64,000 nt of DNA, from contig NZ_JAAXCY010000006.1 in assembly GCF_014230465.1 (NCBI RefSeq), positions 368,822-432,821 on the forward strand, in the 5' to 3' direction. Each line of letters begins with the position of its first letter. The stretch's first letter is position 1. Below are positions 35,315-44,166 of this stretch, one piece after another. The notes beneath the pieces are model-generated. The model was not told where the DNA came from. It did no database searches and saw only the letters and a list, made by a program, of their open reading frames with translations. The stretch is from Pseudomonas cremoris. Its GTDB lineage: Bacteria > Pseudomonadota > Gammaproteobacteria > Pseudomonadales > Pseudomonadaceae. The position numbers and the translations under genes were made by a program.

Positions 35315-36424
35315 ATGAAGGCATTAGGTTTGAAGAACGCTGGCAAGACCCTCCTCGCCTTGTCCCTGATGGGCGCAATGGCGGGCGCGGCCCAGGCAGA
35401 CAATAAAGTACTGCACGTCTACAACTGGTCCGACTACATTGCACCGGACACCATCGCCAACTTTGAAAAAGAGTCGGGCATCAAAGTGGTGTACGACGTT
35501 TTCGACAGTAACGAAACCCTGGAAGCCAAGTTGCTGGCAGGCAAGTCCGGTTACGACATCGTCGTACCGTCGAACAACTTCCTGGCCAAGCAGATCAAGG
35601 CGGGTGTCTACCAGGAGCTGGACAAGTCCAAGCTGTCCAACTACGACAACCTGAACAAGTCCCTGCTTAAAGCCGTGTCGGTCAGCGACCCGGACAACAA
35701 GCACGCCTTCCCGTACATGTGGGGCTCGATCGGCATCGGCTACAACCCGGAGAAGGTCAAGGCTGCGCTGGGCGTGGACAAGATCGACTCGTGGGACTTC
35801 ATCCTCAAGCCAGAAAACCTCGCCAAGCTCAAAAGCTGCGGCGTGAGCTTCCTCGACTCGCCTACCGAAATGCTGCCAGTAGCGCTGCATTACCTGGGCC
35901 TGCCGACCGACACCCAGAAAAAAGCCGACCTCAAGCAAGCCGAGGACCTGTTCCTCAAGCTGCGTCCATCGATCGGTTACTTCCACTCGTCCAAGTACAT
36001 CTCGGACCTGGCCAACGGCAACATCTGCGTAGCCGTGGGTTACTCGGGTGACGTGCAACAGGCCAAGTCCCGCGCGGCTGAAGCCGGTGGCAAGGTCAAG
36101 GTTGCCTACGACATTCCGAAAGAAGGTGCCGGTAGCTTCTACGACATGGTCGCCATCCCTAAAGATGCCGAAAACGTCGAAGCGGCCTACAAGTTCATGA
36201 ACTACCTGCTTGAGCCAAAAGTGATGGCCGGGATCACCAACAGCGTACGTTTCCCGAACGGCAACGAGAAAGCCACAGCACTGGTGGATAAAGACATCAC
36301 CAGCGACCCAGGCATCTACCCGTCGGCGGAGGTGCAAGCCAAGCTCTACGCGATTGCTGACTTGCCGGCTGCGACCCAGCGTGAAATGACACGCAGCTGG
36401 ACCAAGATCAAATCCGGTAAGTAA
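35315..36424 (+). CDS. spuD: Putrescine-binding periplasmic protein (PotF/SpuD type)
   Basis: A 369-residue exported binding protein. Signal peptide about residues 1-27 ([20 protein letters not shown], then QADNK). Mature motifs: [60 protein letters not shown] and [20 protein letters not shown], with the Trp/Asp/Ser residues that hold polyamine in PotF. Start chosen at ATG 35315 since it opens a signal peptide; the frame runs back to 35189 with no export signal. Paralogue of the next gene; which one prefers putrescine over spermidine is by analogy with P. aeruginosa. Confidence 0.92.
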   Translation: MKALGLKNAGKTLLALSLMGAMAGAAQADNKVLHVYNWSDYIAPDTIANFEKESGIKVVYDVFDSNETLEAKLLAGKSGYDIVVPSNNFLAKQIKAGVYQELDKSKLSNYDNLNKSLLKAVSVSDPDNKHAFPYMWGSIGIGYNPEKVKAALGVDKIDSWDFILKPENLAKLKSCGVSFLDSPTEMLPVALHYLGLPTDTQKKADLKQAEDLFLKLRPSIGYFHSSKYISDLANGNICVAVGYSGDVQQAKSRAAEAGGKVKVAYDIPKEGAGSFYDMVAIPKDAENVEAAYKFMNYLLEPKVMAGITNSVRFPNGNEKATALVDKDITSDPGIYPSAEVQAKLYAIADLPAATQREMTRSWTKIKSGK

Positions 36425-36435
36425 CCGGTCTTTGT

Positions 36436-36462
36436 CCGCCACCGCGAATGCCGCGGTGGCGG
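36436..36462 (+). other. Stem-loop between spuD and spuE
   Basis: CCGCCACCGC (36436-36445) and GCGGTGGCGG (36453-36462) pair over ten bases with a GAATGCC loop. No T run. It lies eleven bases after the spuD stop. Confidence 0.78.
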
Positions 36463-36566
36463 ATGACATAAATAAATGACAGAAAGTTTTGCCGGATCGG
36501 TTTATCGAGGGTAAGTTGCGCGCCGGTTTTGTTGCCGGGCAACAACTTTAAGGCCCAACTATTTAA

Positions 36567-37673
<1,107 letters not shown>

Positions 37674-37693
37674 GGCTCAAACTATCCAAGGTT

Positions 37694-37721
37694 CGCCCGC
37701 CTCGGGCGCACAGAATTTTTT
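37694..37721 (+). other. Terminator-like stem-loop between spuE and spuF
   Basis: CGCCCG (37694-37699), loop CCT, CGGGCG (37703-37708), then a run of six T at 37716-37721. The stem is short and the T run starts seven bases late, so termination would be partial at most. Confidence 0.6.
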
Positions 37722-37737
37722 GTTGGGAGTTTCGTAA

Positions 37738-38880
37738 ATGGCAGTTGCCTCCGGCGCCTATAAGAAAGCCCTCGAGGGCGACCAGACACCGAAAAAGGTG
37801 TTGGTCAAAATCGACCGGGTCACGAAGAAATTCGACGAGACGATTGCCGTGGACGATGTGTCCCTGGAAATCAAGAAAGGCGAGATCTTCGCCTTGCTCG
37901 GCGGTTCGGGTTCGGGCAAATCCACCTTGCTGCGCATGCTCGCAGGCTTCGAGCGCCCAACGGAAGGTCGCATCTACCTCGACGGCGAAGACATCACCGA
38001 TATGCCGCCCTACGAGCGGCCGATCAACATGATGTTCCAGTCCTACGCCTTGTTCCCACACATGACCGTGGCGCAGAACATCGCCTTCGGCCTGCAACAG
38101 GACAAGATCCCCAAGGCCGAGATCGACGCCCGTGTGGCCGAGATGCTCAAGCTGGTGCAGATGAGCCAGTACGCCAAGCGCAAACCGCACCAGTTGTCCG
38201 GTGGCCAGCGTCAGCGTGTGGCGTTGGCGCGTTCCCTGGCCAAGCGTCCGAAACTACTGTTGCTCGATGAGCCCATGGGCGCCCTCGACAAGAAGCTGCG
38301 TTCGCAGATGCAACTGGAGCTGGTGGAGATCATCGAGCGCGTCGGCGTGACCTGCGTCATGGTGACCCACGACCAGGAAGAGGCCATGACCATGGCCGAG
38401 CGCATCGCGATCATGCACCTGGGCTGGATCGCGCAGATCGGCAGTCCGATCGACATCTACGAAACGCCTACCAGCCGCCTGGTGTGCGAGTTCATCGGTA
38501 ACGTCAACATCTTCGAAACCCAAGTGGTAGACGACGCCGAAGGCCACGCGGTACTCAAGTGCCCGGACCTCGACCGCGACATCTACGTGGGCTACGGCAT
38601 CGCCACGGCGGTGGAAGACAAGTCGGTGACCTACGCCATCCGCCCGGAAAAACTGTTGGTCACCTCCGAAATGCCGACCTGCGAGCACAACTGGTCCAGC
38701 GGCAAGGTGCACGATATTGCCTACCTGGGCGGTCACTCGGTGTTCTACGTGGAGCTGCCGAGCGGCAAGCTGGTGCAGTCCTTCGTCGCCAACGCCGAGC
38801 GCCGTGGCCAGCGACCGACCTGGGGTGACCAGGTGTACGTGTGGTGGGAAGACGACAGCGGCGTGGTACTTCGCTCATGA
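37738..38880 (+). CDS. spuF: Polyamine ABC transporter, ATP-binding protein (PotG type)
   Basis: A 380-residue ATPase. Walker A GGSGSGKST at residues 55-63, signature LSGGQRQRVALARSLAKR near 148, Walker B LLLLDEPMGALD, and H-loop VMVTHDQEEAMTMAER; a C-terminal TOBE-like regulatory domain (about 300-375) as in PotG. It powers the SpuG-SpuH permease. Ends with ATGA shared with spuG. Confidence 0.94.
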   Translation: MAVASGAYKKALEGDQTPKKVLVKIDRVTKKFDETIAVDDVSLEIKKGEIFALLGGSGSGKSTLLRMLAGFERPTEGRIYLDGEDITDMPPYERPINMMFQSYALFPHMTVAQNIAFGLQQDKIPKAEIDARVAEMLKLVQMSQYAKRKPHQLSGGQRQRVALARSLAKRPKLLLLDEPMGALDKKLRSQMQLELVEIIERVGVTCVMVTHDQEEAMTMAERIAIMHLGWIAQIGSPIDIYETPTSRLVCEFIGNVNIFETQVVDDAEGHAVLKCPDLDRDIYVGYGIATAVEDKSVTYAIRPEKLLVTSEMPTCEHNWSSGKVHDIAYLGGHSVFYVELPSGKLVQSFVANAERRGQRPTWGDQVYVWWEDDSGVVLRS

Positions 38881-39797
38881 ACATGAAGAAGCTCAAGCGC
38901 CAGTTGCAACGAATAACACCCGGTGGCCGGCACGTGGTCATCGGGATCCCTTTCCTCTGGTTGTTCCTGTTCTTCATGCTGCCGTTCTTCATCGTCTTGA
39001 AGATCAGCTTTGCCGAAGCCGACGTAGCGATCCCGCCTTACACCGAGATCTACACTTTCGTTGAGCAGAAACTGCAGTTGGTGCTCAACCTGGCCAACTA
39101 CGCGATGCTTGGCGACGACGAGTTGTACATCGCCGCGTACCTGGGCTCGCTGAAAATGGCGTTTTTCAGCACGCTGTTGTGCCTGTTGATCGGCTACCCG
39201 ATGGCCTATGCCATTGCCAGTGCGCGCAAAGAGATGCAAACCGTGCTGGTGCTGCTGATCATGATGCCGACCTGGACGGCGATCCTGATCCGCGTGTATG
39301 CGTGGATGGGCATCCTCAGCAACAACGGTTTGCTCAATGGCTTCCTGATGTCCATCGGGTTGATCAACGAACCGCTGCAGATCCTCAACACCAACATCGC
39401 GGTGTATATCGGCGTGGTCTATTCGTACCTGCCGTTCATGATCCTGCCGCTGTACGCCAACCTGGTGAAGCACGACCAGAGCCTGCTGGAAGCGGCTTCC
39501 GACTTGGGGTCGAGCACCTTCAACAGCTTCTGGAAAATCACCGTGCCGCTGTCCAAGAACGGCATCATCGCCGGCTGCATGCTGGTCTTCATCCCGGTGG
39601 TGGGCGAGTTCGTGATCCCGGAACTGCTGGGCGGCCCGGAAACCCTGATGATCGGTAAAGTGTTGTGGCAAGAATTCTTCAACAACCGTGACTGGCCGGT
39701 GGCGTCTGCCCTGGCGGTGGTGATGCTGGCGATCCTGATCGTGCCCATCATCCTGTTCAACCGCAGCCAAGCCAAAGAGATGGAGGGCAAGATATGA
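38877..39797 (+). CDS. spuG: Polyamine ABC transporter, permease (PotH type)
   Basis: A 306-residue inner-membrane permease with about six membrane segments (FLWLFLFFMLPFFIVLKISF first). The EAA loop is EAASDLGSSTFNSFWKITVP near residue 207. ATG 38877 overlaps the spuF stop by four bases and gives MNMKKLKRQLQR, the usual basic start of PotH; a longer frame opens inside spuF. It ends four bases into spuH. Confidence 0.93.
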   Translation: MNMKKLKRQLQRITPGGRHVVIGIPFLWLFLFFMLPFFIVLKISFAEADVAIPPYTEIYTFVEQKLQLVLNLANYAMLGDDELYIAAYLGSLKMAFFSTLLCLLIGYPMAYAIASARKEMQTVLVLLIMMPTWTAILIRVYAWMGILSNNGLLNGFLMSIGLINEPLQILNTNIAVYIGVVYSYLPFMILPLYANLVKHDQSLLEAASDLGSSTFNSFWKITVPLSKNGIIAGCMLVFIPVVGEFVIPELLGGPETLMIGKVLWQEFFNNRDWPVASALAVVMLAILIVPIILFNRSQAKEMEGKI

Positions 39798-40678
39798 AGC
39801 GCGTCAGTTTCTCAAGCTTCATGCTGGTGGCGGGGTTGCTGTTTATCTACCTGCCGATGCTGATCCTGGTGATCTACTCGTTCAACGAATCCAAGCTCGT
39901 GACAGTGTGGGGCGGTTGGTCGATCAAGTGGTACGTGGGCCTGCTGGACAACACCCAGCTGATGGGCTCGGTGGCGCGCTCCCTGGAAATCGCCTGCTAC
40001 ACGGCGGTGGCAGCGGTGGCGTTGGGTACGTTGGCGGCATTCGTGCTGACGCGCATCAGCCAGTTCAAGGGCCGCACGCTGTTCGGCGGCCTGGTGACCG
40101 CGCCGTTGGTAATGCCGGAAGTGATCACCGGTCTGTCGCTGTTGCTGCTGTTTGTGGCCATGGCGCAGATGATCGGCTGGCCCCAGGAGCGGGGCATCGT
40201 CACCATCTGGATCGCCCACACCACGTTCTGTGCGGCGTATGTGGCAGTGGTGGTGTCGGCACGTTTGCGTGAGCTGGACCTGTCGATTGAAGAAGCGGCG
40301 ATGGACCTGGGCGCACGGCCGTGGAAGGTGTTCTTCCTGATCACCATCCCGATGATCGCGCCCTCGTTGGCGGCGGGCGGCATGATGTCGTTCGCGCTGT
40401 CCCTCGATGACCTGGTACTGGCCAGCTTCGTGTCGGGCCCGGGTTCGACCACCTTGCCGATGGAAGTGTTTTCCGCGGTGCGCCTTGGGGTTAAACCCGA
40501 GATCAACGCCGTGGCCAGCCTGATCCTGTTGGCGGTGTCGCTGGTGACGTTCCTGGTGTGGTTCTTCAGCCGTCGTGCCGAAGAGCACCGCAAGAAAGCG
40601 ATCCAGCAGGCGATTGAAGAAGCGGCGGCGGACGGCTGGCAACAGCCGGACAAGCGTCGGGCGCCTGCACCTGTCTAA
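39794..40678 (+). CDS. spuH: Polyamine ABC transporter, permease (PotI type)
   Basis: A 294-residue inner-membrane permease with about six membrane segments (FMLVAGLLFIYLPMLILVIY first). The EAA loop is EEAAMDLGARPWKVFFLITI near residue 167. FALSLDDLVLASFVSGPGST is a PotI/PotC feature. Last gene of the spu operon; a charged cytoplasmic tail (EEHRKKAIQQAIEEAAADGW) is longer than in E. coli PotI. A REPIN follows the stop. Confidence 0.93.
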   Translation: MKRVSFSSFMLVAGLLFIYLPMLILVIYSFNESKLVTVWGGWSIKWYVGLLDNTQLMGSVARSLEIACYTAVAAVALGTLAAFVLTRISQFKGRTLFGGLVTAPLVMPEVITGLSLLLLFVAMAQMIGWPQERGIVTIWIAHTTFCAAYVAVVVSARLRELDLSIEEAAMDLGARPWKVFFLITIPMIAPSLAAGGMMSFALSLDDLVLASFVSGPGSTTLPMEVFSAVRLGVKPEINAVASLILLAVSLVTFLVWFFSRRAEEHRKKAIQQAIEEAAADGWQQPDKRRAPAPV

Positions 40679-40700
40679 CTGATGCAGCGTGGTTAAAAAA

Positions 40701-40790
40701 TGTGGGAGCGGGCTTGCTCGCGAATACGGAGTGTCAGTCACCAGATTTGCCGACTGATCCACCGCATTCGCGAGCAAGCCCGCTCCCACA
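40701..40790. repeat. REPIN after spuH
   Basis: Inverted pair TGTGGGAGCGGGCTTGCTCG ... GAGCAAGCCCGCTCCCACA, inner arms around GTGTCAGTCACC. It lies between convergent spuH and the HD-domain gene. Confidence 0.9.
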
Positions 40791-40814
40791 TTTGATTGCA
40801 TTTCAAGTCAATGA

Positions 40815-41456
40815 CTATGCAATCCAGGGTGATGTACGAATCACCTCCACAAAATTCATCGGCTTGAACCCCGGTTCCTGATCCACCAGCACATCGGTCT
40901 TCACGTTGCCAAACGTGGTCTGCGGACGATGACGCAAGCCATCGGCAAACGCGCAGATGATGCACTCCTTGAACCCTTCACCGCGTGGATGCGCATGCAC
41001 CACCGCTTCGCGCTGCACGGTAGAAAACGCCGCGTAGTCCATGCCCAGCACGTCCATTTCCACGCCCGCCGTGACCAGCGCGACGGTGGGGCGCAGATGT
41101 TGCGGCACGCCCGGTGTGGTGTGCAGGGCGATGGACAACCACACCTGTTCGATATCGTCATCGCTCAGCCCGTAGGGCTTGAGGAACGCCGCCGCTGCAT
41201 TGGCGCCGTCCACTTCGAACCGTTCGTTGTCACTGCGATGGCCTTCGACCAAGCCCAGGTCATGGAACATCGCGCCGACGTAAAGCAGTTCCGGGTTGTA
41301 GGCCAGTTGTTTGCGTTCACCGCTCAACGCGCCGAACAGAAATACCCGACGGGAGTGGTGGTAGAGCAGGTCTGATTCGACGTCGCGGATGTATTCGGTG
41401 GTGGCCTTGGCCAAGGCGCTGTCGGGGATCTGGATGCCGGCGATGGTAGTGGTCAT
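40815..41456 (-). CDS. HD-domain hydrolase, cyanamide-hydratase-like
   Basis: A 213-residue cytoplasmic metal-dependent phosphohydrolase-superfamily protein. The HD motif is in LLYVGAMFHDLGLVEGH near residue 65, an upstream histidine in YHHSRRVFLFGAL, and later ligand histidines in SIALHTTPGVPQHL, followed by GVEMDVLGMDYAAF. This arrangement matches the group that contains fungal and yeast cyanamide hydratase (Ddi2/Ddi3) and related bacterial proteins. The true substrate is unknown. It is divergent from the GlxA-type regulator (283 bp, with a REPIN in between). Confidence 0.8.
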   Translation of the reverse strand: MTTTIAGIQIPDSALAKATTEYIRDVESDLLYHHSRRVFLFGALSGERKQLAYNPELLYVGAMFHDLGLVEGHRSDNERFEVDGANAAAAFLKPYGLSDDDIEQVWLSIALHTTPGVPQHLRPTVALVTAGVEMDVLGMDYAAFSTVQREAVVHAHPRGEGFKECIICAFADGLRHRPQTTFGNVKTDVLVDQEPGFKPMNFVEVIRTSPWIA

Positions 41457-41592
41457 GGTGGTGCTCCTCTGGAAAGATTCCAGTCTGGTCGCGTGCCCGC
41501 GAAGGGGCTATCGCGGCGAGGGAGCGATCCCGGCCAATGTGCCTTCACATCGTGCCAGCTGTATTCGTCTCTCAAAGCCTGAGCAGATCGAA

Positions 41593-41697
41593 TGTGGGAG
41601 CGGCGGTGCGACGATTCGACTTGCTCGCGAAAGCGGTATACCCGTTAATGCTTGTGTCGACTGAACAGCCGCATTCGCGAGCAAGCCCGCTCCCACA
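41593..41697. repeat. REPIN with an inserted variant left unit
   Basis: The left unit reads TGTGGGAGCGGCGGTGCGAC GATTCGACTTGCTCGCGAA, a normal unit with CGGTGCGACGATTCGA in place of the single G. The right unit is standard, CATTCGCGAGCAAGCCCGCT CCCACA. It occupies the promoter region between two divergent genes. Confidence 0.88.
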
Positions 41698-41738
41698 AGG
41701 GTTTGCATTTATTCAGTTAGAAAAAGGTGTTTGTGAGC

Positions 41739-42704
41739 ATGAGCAAAACCGTCGCCATCCTGATCTTCCCCGGCGTCCAGTCGCTGGACGTGACCGGTCC
41801 CATGGACGTGTTCTGCGAGGCCAATCGCTTTCTACCGCCGCAAGACCATTACCACTTGGAAGTCATCGGCCTCGACCATGGCAACATGGCGGCCTCCAAC
41901 GGGCTGTCATTGCAAGCCCATCGGCATTACAGCGAAGACCTGAACGCCTATGACCTGCTGCTGGTTGCCGGCGGCCCTCAGCTGCCGTTCGAAGATTTTG
42001 GTGCCTCGTTCGATGACTGGCTACGCGGCGCAACTCAAAGAGCACAGCGCTTCGGCTCAATCTGCAATGGCGCCTTCATGCTCGCCCGCGCGGGGCTGTT
42101 GGACGGTAAAACCGTCACCACTCATTGGAACGATGCCGCCGACCTGGCGCGCCTGTGCCCCACGGCCCAAGTCGAAGCCGACCGCCTGTATGTGCAGGAC
42201 GGCAACCTCTACACCTCGGCGGGTGTGACGGCGGGCATCGACCTGTCGCTGTACCTGTTGGCTCAGGACCACGGCCCGGAAGTCGCGCTAAGCGTTGCCA
42301 AGCGCCTCGTAGTGTTCACTCAGCGTTCGGGCGGGCAGTCGCAGTTCAGTCCATTTCTGACACCCCACGCCGAATCCACCTCGGCGGTGGCGCTGGTGCA
42401 GTTGTACGTATTGGCGAACCTGACGGGGGACTTGACCATCGCCGACCTGGCCAAGGCGGCGAACATGAGTGCGCGCAACTTCTCCCGGGTGTTTGCCCGC
42501 GAGGCACGGATCACTCCGGCGGAGTTTGTCGAGCGGGCGCGGGTAGACGCGGCGCGGGTGATGCTCGAGAGCAGCCCCGCACCGCTGAAAACCGTGGCCT
42601 ACCAATGCGGCTTTCGCGACGCCCAGCACATGCGCAGTGTGTTCAACCGTCGGCTGGGCGTGACGCCGCAACAGTTCCGGCTTAACTTTGCGGCGCCGGT
42701 TTGA
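41739..42704 (+). CDS. GlxA-type AraC-family regulator with DJ-1/PfpI domain
   Basis: A 321-residue transcription factor. Residues 1-170 are a class I glutamine-amidotransferase-like (DJ-1/PfpI) domain (VAILIFPGVQSLDVTGPMDV, and SICNGAFMLARAGLLDGKTV with a cysteine at the elbow). Residues about 215-315 hold two AraC HTH motifs (DLAKAANMSARNFSRVFARE and TVAYQCGFRDAQHMRSVFNR). Related proteins regulate arginine, carnitine or betaine genes in pseudomonads. ATG 41739 is preferred to GTG 41727, as it matches the family start MSKTVAIL. Its last 23 bases overlap the end of the opposite-strand AhpD-like gene. Confidence 0.88.
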   Translation: MSKTVAILIFPGVQSLDVTGPMDVFCEANRFLPPQDHYHLEVIGLDHGNMAASNGLSLQAHRHYSEDLNAYDLLLVAGGPQLPFEDFGASFDDWLRGATQRAQRFGSICNGAFMLARAGLLDGKTVTTHWNDAADLARLCPTAQVEADRLYVQDGNLYTSAGVTAGIDLSLYLLAQDHGPEVALSVAKRLVVFTQRSGGQSQFSPFLTPHAESTSAVALVQLYVLANLTGDLTIADLAKAANMSARNFSRVFAREARITPAEFVERARVDAARVMLESSPAPLKTVAYQCGFRDAQHMRSVFNRRLGVTPQQFRLNFAAPV

Positions 42705-43035
42705 GCGTGTCGTAGGCTTCCAGCGCGCGCAGCGAGTAGATATACGCCGCGCCTGCGTTCAGCGAGATTGCGGTGGCCAGGGTCGCGGCGACTTCTTCGC
42801 GAGTGGCGCCGGCCTTGATCGCCGCATCCGCGTGCACACCGATGCAACCGTCGCAACGCGTGGTAATGGCCACCGCGATGGAAATCAACTCACGGGTCTT
42901 GGCGTCGAGGACGTTGTTTTCCTCGGCAGCTTCGCCCAGCGCCATGTAGGCTTTGACCATCTTCGGGTTGCTCTTGCCCAGCGCGCCAAAGGCTTTCTTC
43001 ACGGTAGGCAGCAAGTCGGACCAGTTATTGAACAT
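42682..43035 (-). CDS. Carboxymuconolactone decarboxylase family (AhpD-like) protein
   Basis: A 117-residue all-helical protein, start MFNNWSDLLPTVKKAFGALG. The redox site is CDGC in AITTRCDGCIGVHADAAIKA, with the histidine of the AhpD relay, and GATREEVAATLATAISLNAG follows. Such proteins reduce peroxidase partners or detoxify radicals; without the partner its role is not fixed. It is divergent (100 bp) from an AraC regulator that probably controls it. Its 3' end overlaps the GlxA-type gene by 23 bases in convergent orientation. A longer frame from 43095 crosses the promoter. Confidence 0.9.
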   Translation of the reverse strand: MFNNWSDLLPTVKKAFGALGKSNPKMVKAYMALGEAAEENNVLDAKTRELISIAVAITTRCDGCIGVHADAAIKAGATREEVAATLATAISLNAGAAYIYSLRALEAYDTLKPAPQS

Positions 43036-43135
43036 TGCGGTAACTCCTGAACAGGGTGGGGTGTGAAACCAGTCTGTGCCGTTCAGGACCGGCATTCTTG
43101 TTCAATCCGCTCATCTTTTTGACCGATGCTCGCAA

Positions 43136-44038
43136 ATGAATTCGATCGACACCCTTATCGCGCTGGCCAACCTGCGCGGCAGCCTGGATGTGCGCTGCCA
43201 GTTCCAGGGTGACTGGGCGCTGGACCATGCTCCCGAAAACCTGGGCGTGGCGCCTTATCATATCGTGCTCAGCGGCACATGCCGCGCGGAGTTGTCCGGC
43301 GGGCAACAGGTGGTGCTGGAACCGGGCGATATCTTGCTGATGCCCGGCGGCGCTACCCATTTGCTGCGCAGCCAGGGCGCGCGCAGTGCCCCGATGCAGC
43401 CGCAGGTGATTGATGGCGGCCTGTTGCAGGTGCACCGCCTGGGGGGCGATCAGCCGGATGTGGAAATGCTCTGTGGCAGCTTCCACTACAACCCTCAATC
43501 CTTGCTGTTTGGTGCGTTGCCGGAGTACTTGGTGGTCGCCAGCCGCGAGTGGCAGGGTGATGGGCAATTAGCGGCATTGATTGCCTTGTTGCGCAGCGAG
43601 GCGGATGGGCAACAGGTCGGCGCTCGCACGTTTATCGACGCGCTGTCATCGGCACTGTTCACCCTGATTTTGCGCACCTGGCTGAGCCGCCAAGCGCCGG
43701 TGGCCGGTACGTTTGCACTGTTGGCCGACAAGCGTTTGAGCAAGGCCTGGCAGGCGATGCTGGCCGACCCCGGCCATGAGTGGACCATCGACAGCCTGGC
43801 AGTTGCAGCAACGATGTCGCGGGCGACGTTCATGCGTGCGTTTGTGAGGGTGGCGGGCGTATCGCCGTGGGTGCTGTTGACGCAGTTACGCATGGAGCTG
43901 GCGTTCAACCTGTTGCGCCAGTCGCGCCTTAGCCTGCTGGATATCGCCGCCCAAGTCGGTTACCAGTCCCAGGCGGCGTTCAGCAAGAAGTTCAAGGACA
44001 CCTATGGCGAGACGCCGGGGCGGTTGCGCGGCCGGTAG
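43136..44038 (+). CDS. AraC-family regulator with cupin sensor domain
   Basis: A 300-residue transcription factor. The N-terminal AraC-binding-like cupin (about residues 10-185) has YHIVLSGTCRAELSGGQQVV, LEPGDILLMPGGATHLL and a CGSFHYN motif with possible metal or redox residues. The C-terminal double HTH (about 195-300) has IDSLAVAATMSRATFMRAFV and SLLDIAAQVGYQSQAAFSKK. Cupin_6 AraC proteins beside AhpD-like, dehydrogenase or alkylhydroperoxidase genes usually control that neighbour. Start ATG 43136, since the frame upstream crosses the divergent promoter. Confidence 0.88.
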   Translation: MNSIDTLIALANLRGSLDVRCQFQGDWALDHAPENLGVAPYHIVLSGTCRAELSGGQQVVLEPGDILLMPGGATHLLRSQGARSAPMQPQVIDGGLLQVHRLGGDQPDVEMLCGSFHYNPQSLLFGALPEYLVVASREWQGDGQLAALIALLRSEADGQQVGARTFIDALSSALFTLILRTWLSRQAPVAGTFALLADKRLSKAWQAMLADPGHEWTIDSLAVAATMSRATFMRAFVRVAGVSPWVLLTQLRMELAFNLLRQSRLSLLDIAAQVGYQSQAAFSKKFKDTYGETPGRLRGR

Positions 44039-44059
44039 CGGCCACACCACTGATCAAAA

Positions 44060-44165
44060 TGTGGGAGCTGGCTTGTGTGGGAGCGGGCTTGCTCGCGAAT
44101 ACGGTGGATAAGTCAAAGACTCTGGTGACTGACACGCCGCATTCGCGAGCAAGCCCGCTCCCACA
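44060..44165. repeat. REPIN with an extra truncated REP on its left
   Basis: A partial unit TGTGGGAGCTGGCTTG (44060-44075) is fused directly to a full inverted pair (44076-44165), TGTGGGAGCGGGCTTGCTCG ... GAGCAAGCCCGCTCCCACA. The same design occurs at 10055-10159. It lies between convergent genes. Confidence 0.88.
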
Positions 44166-44166
44166 C

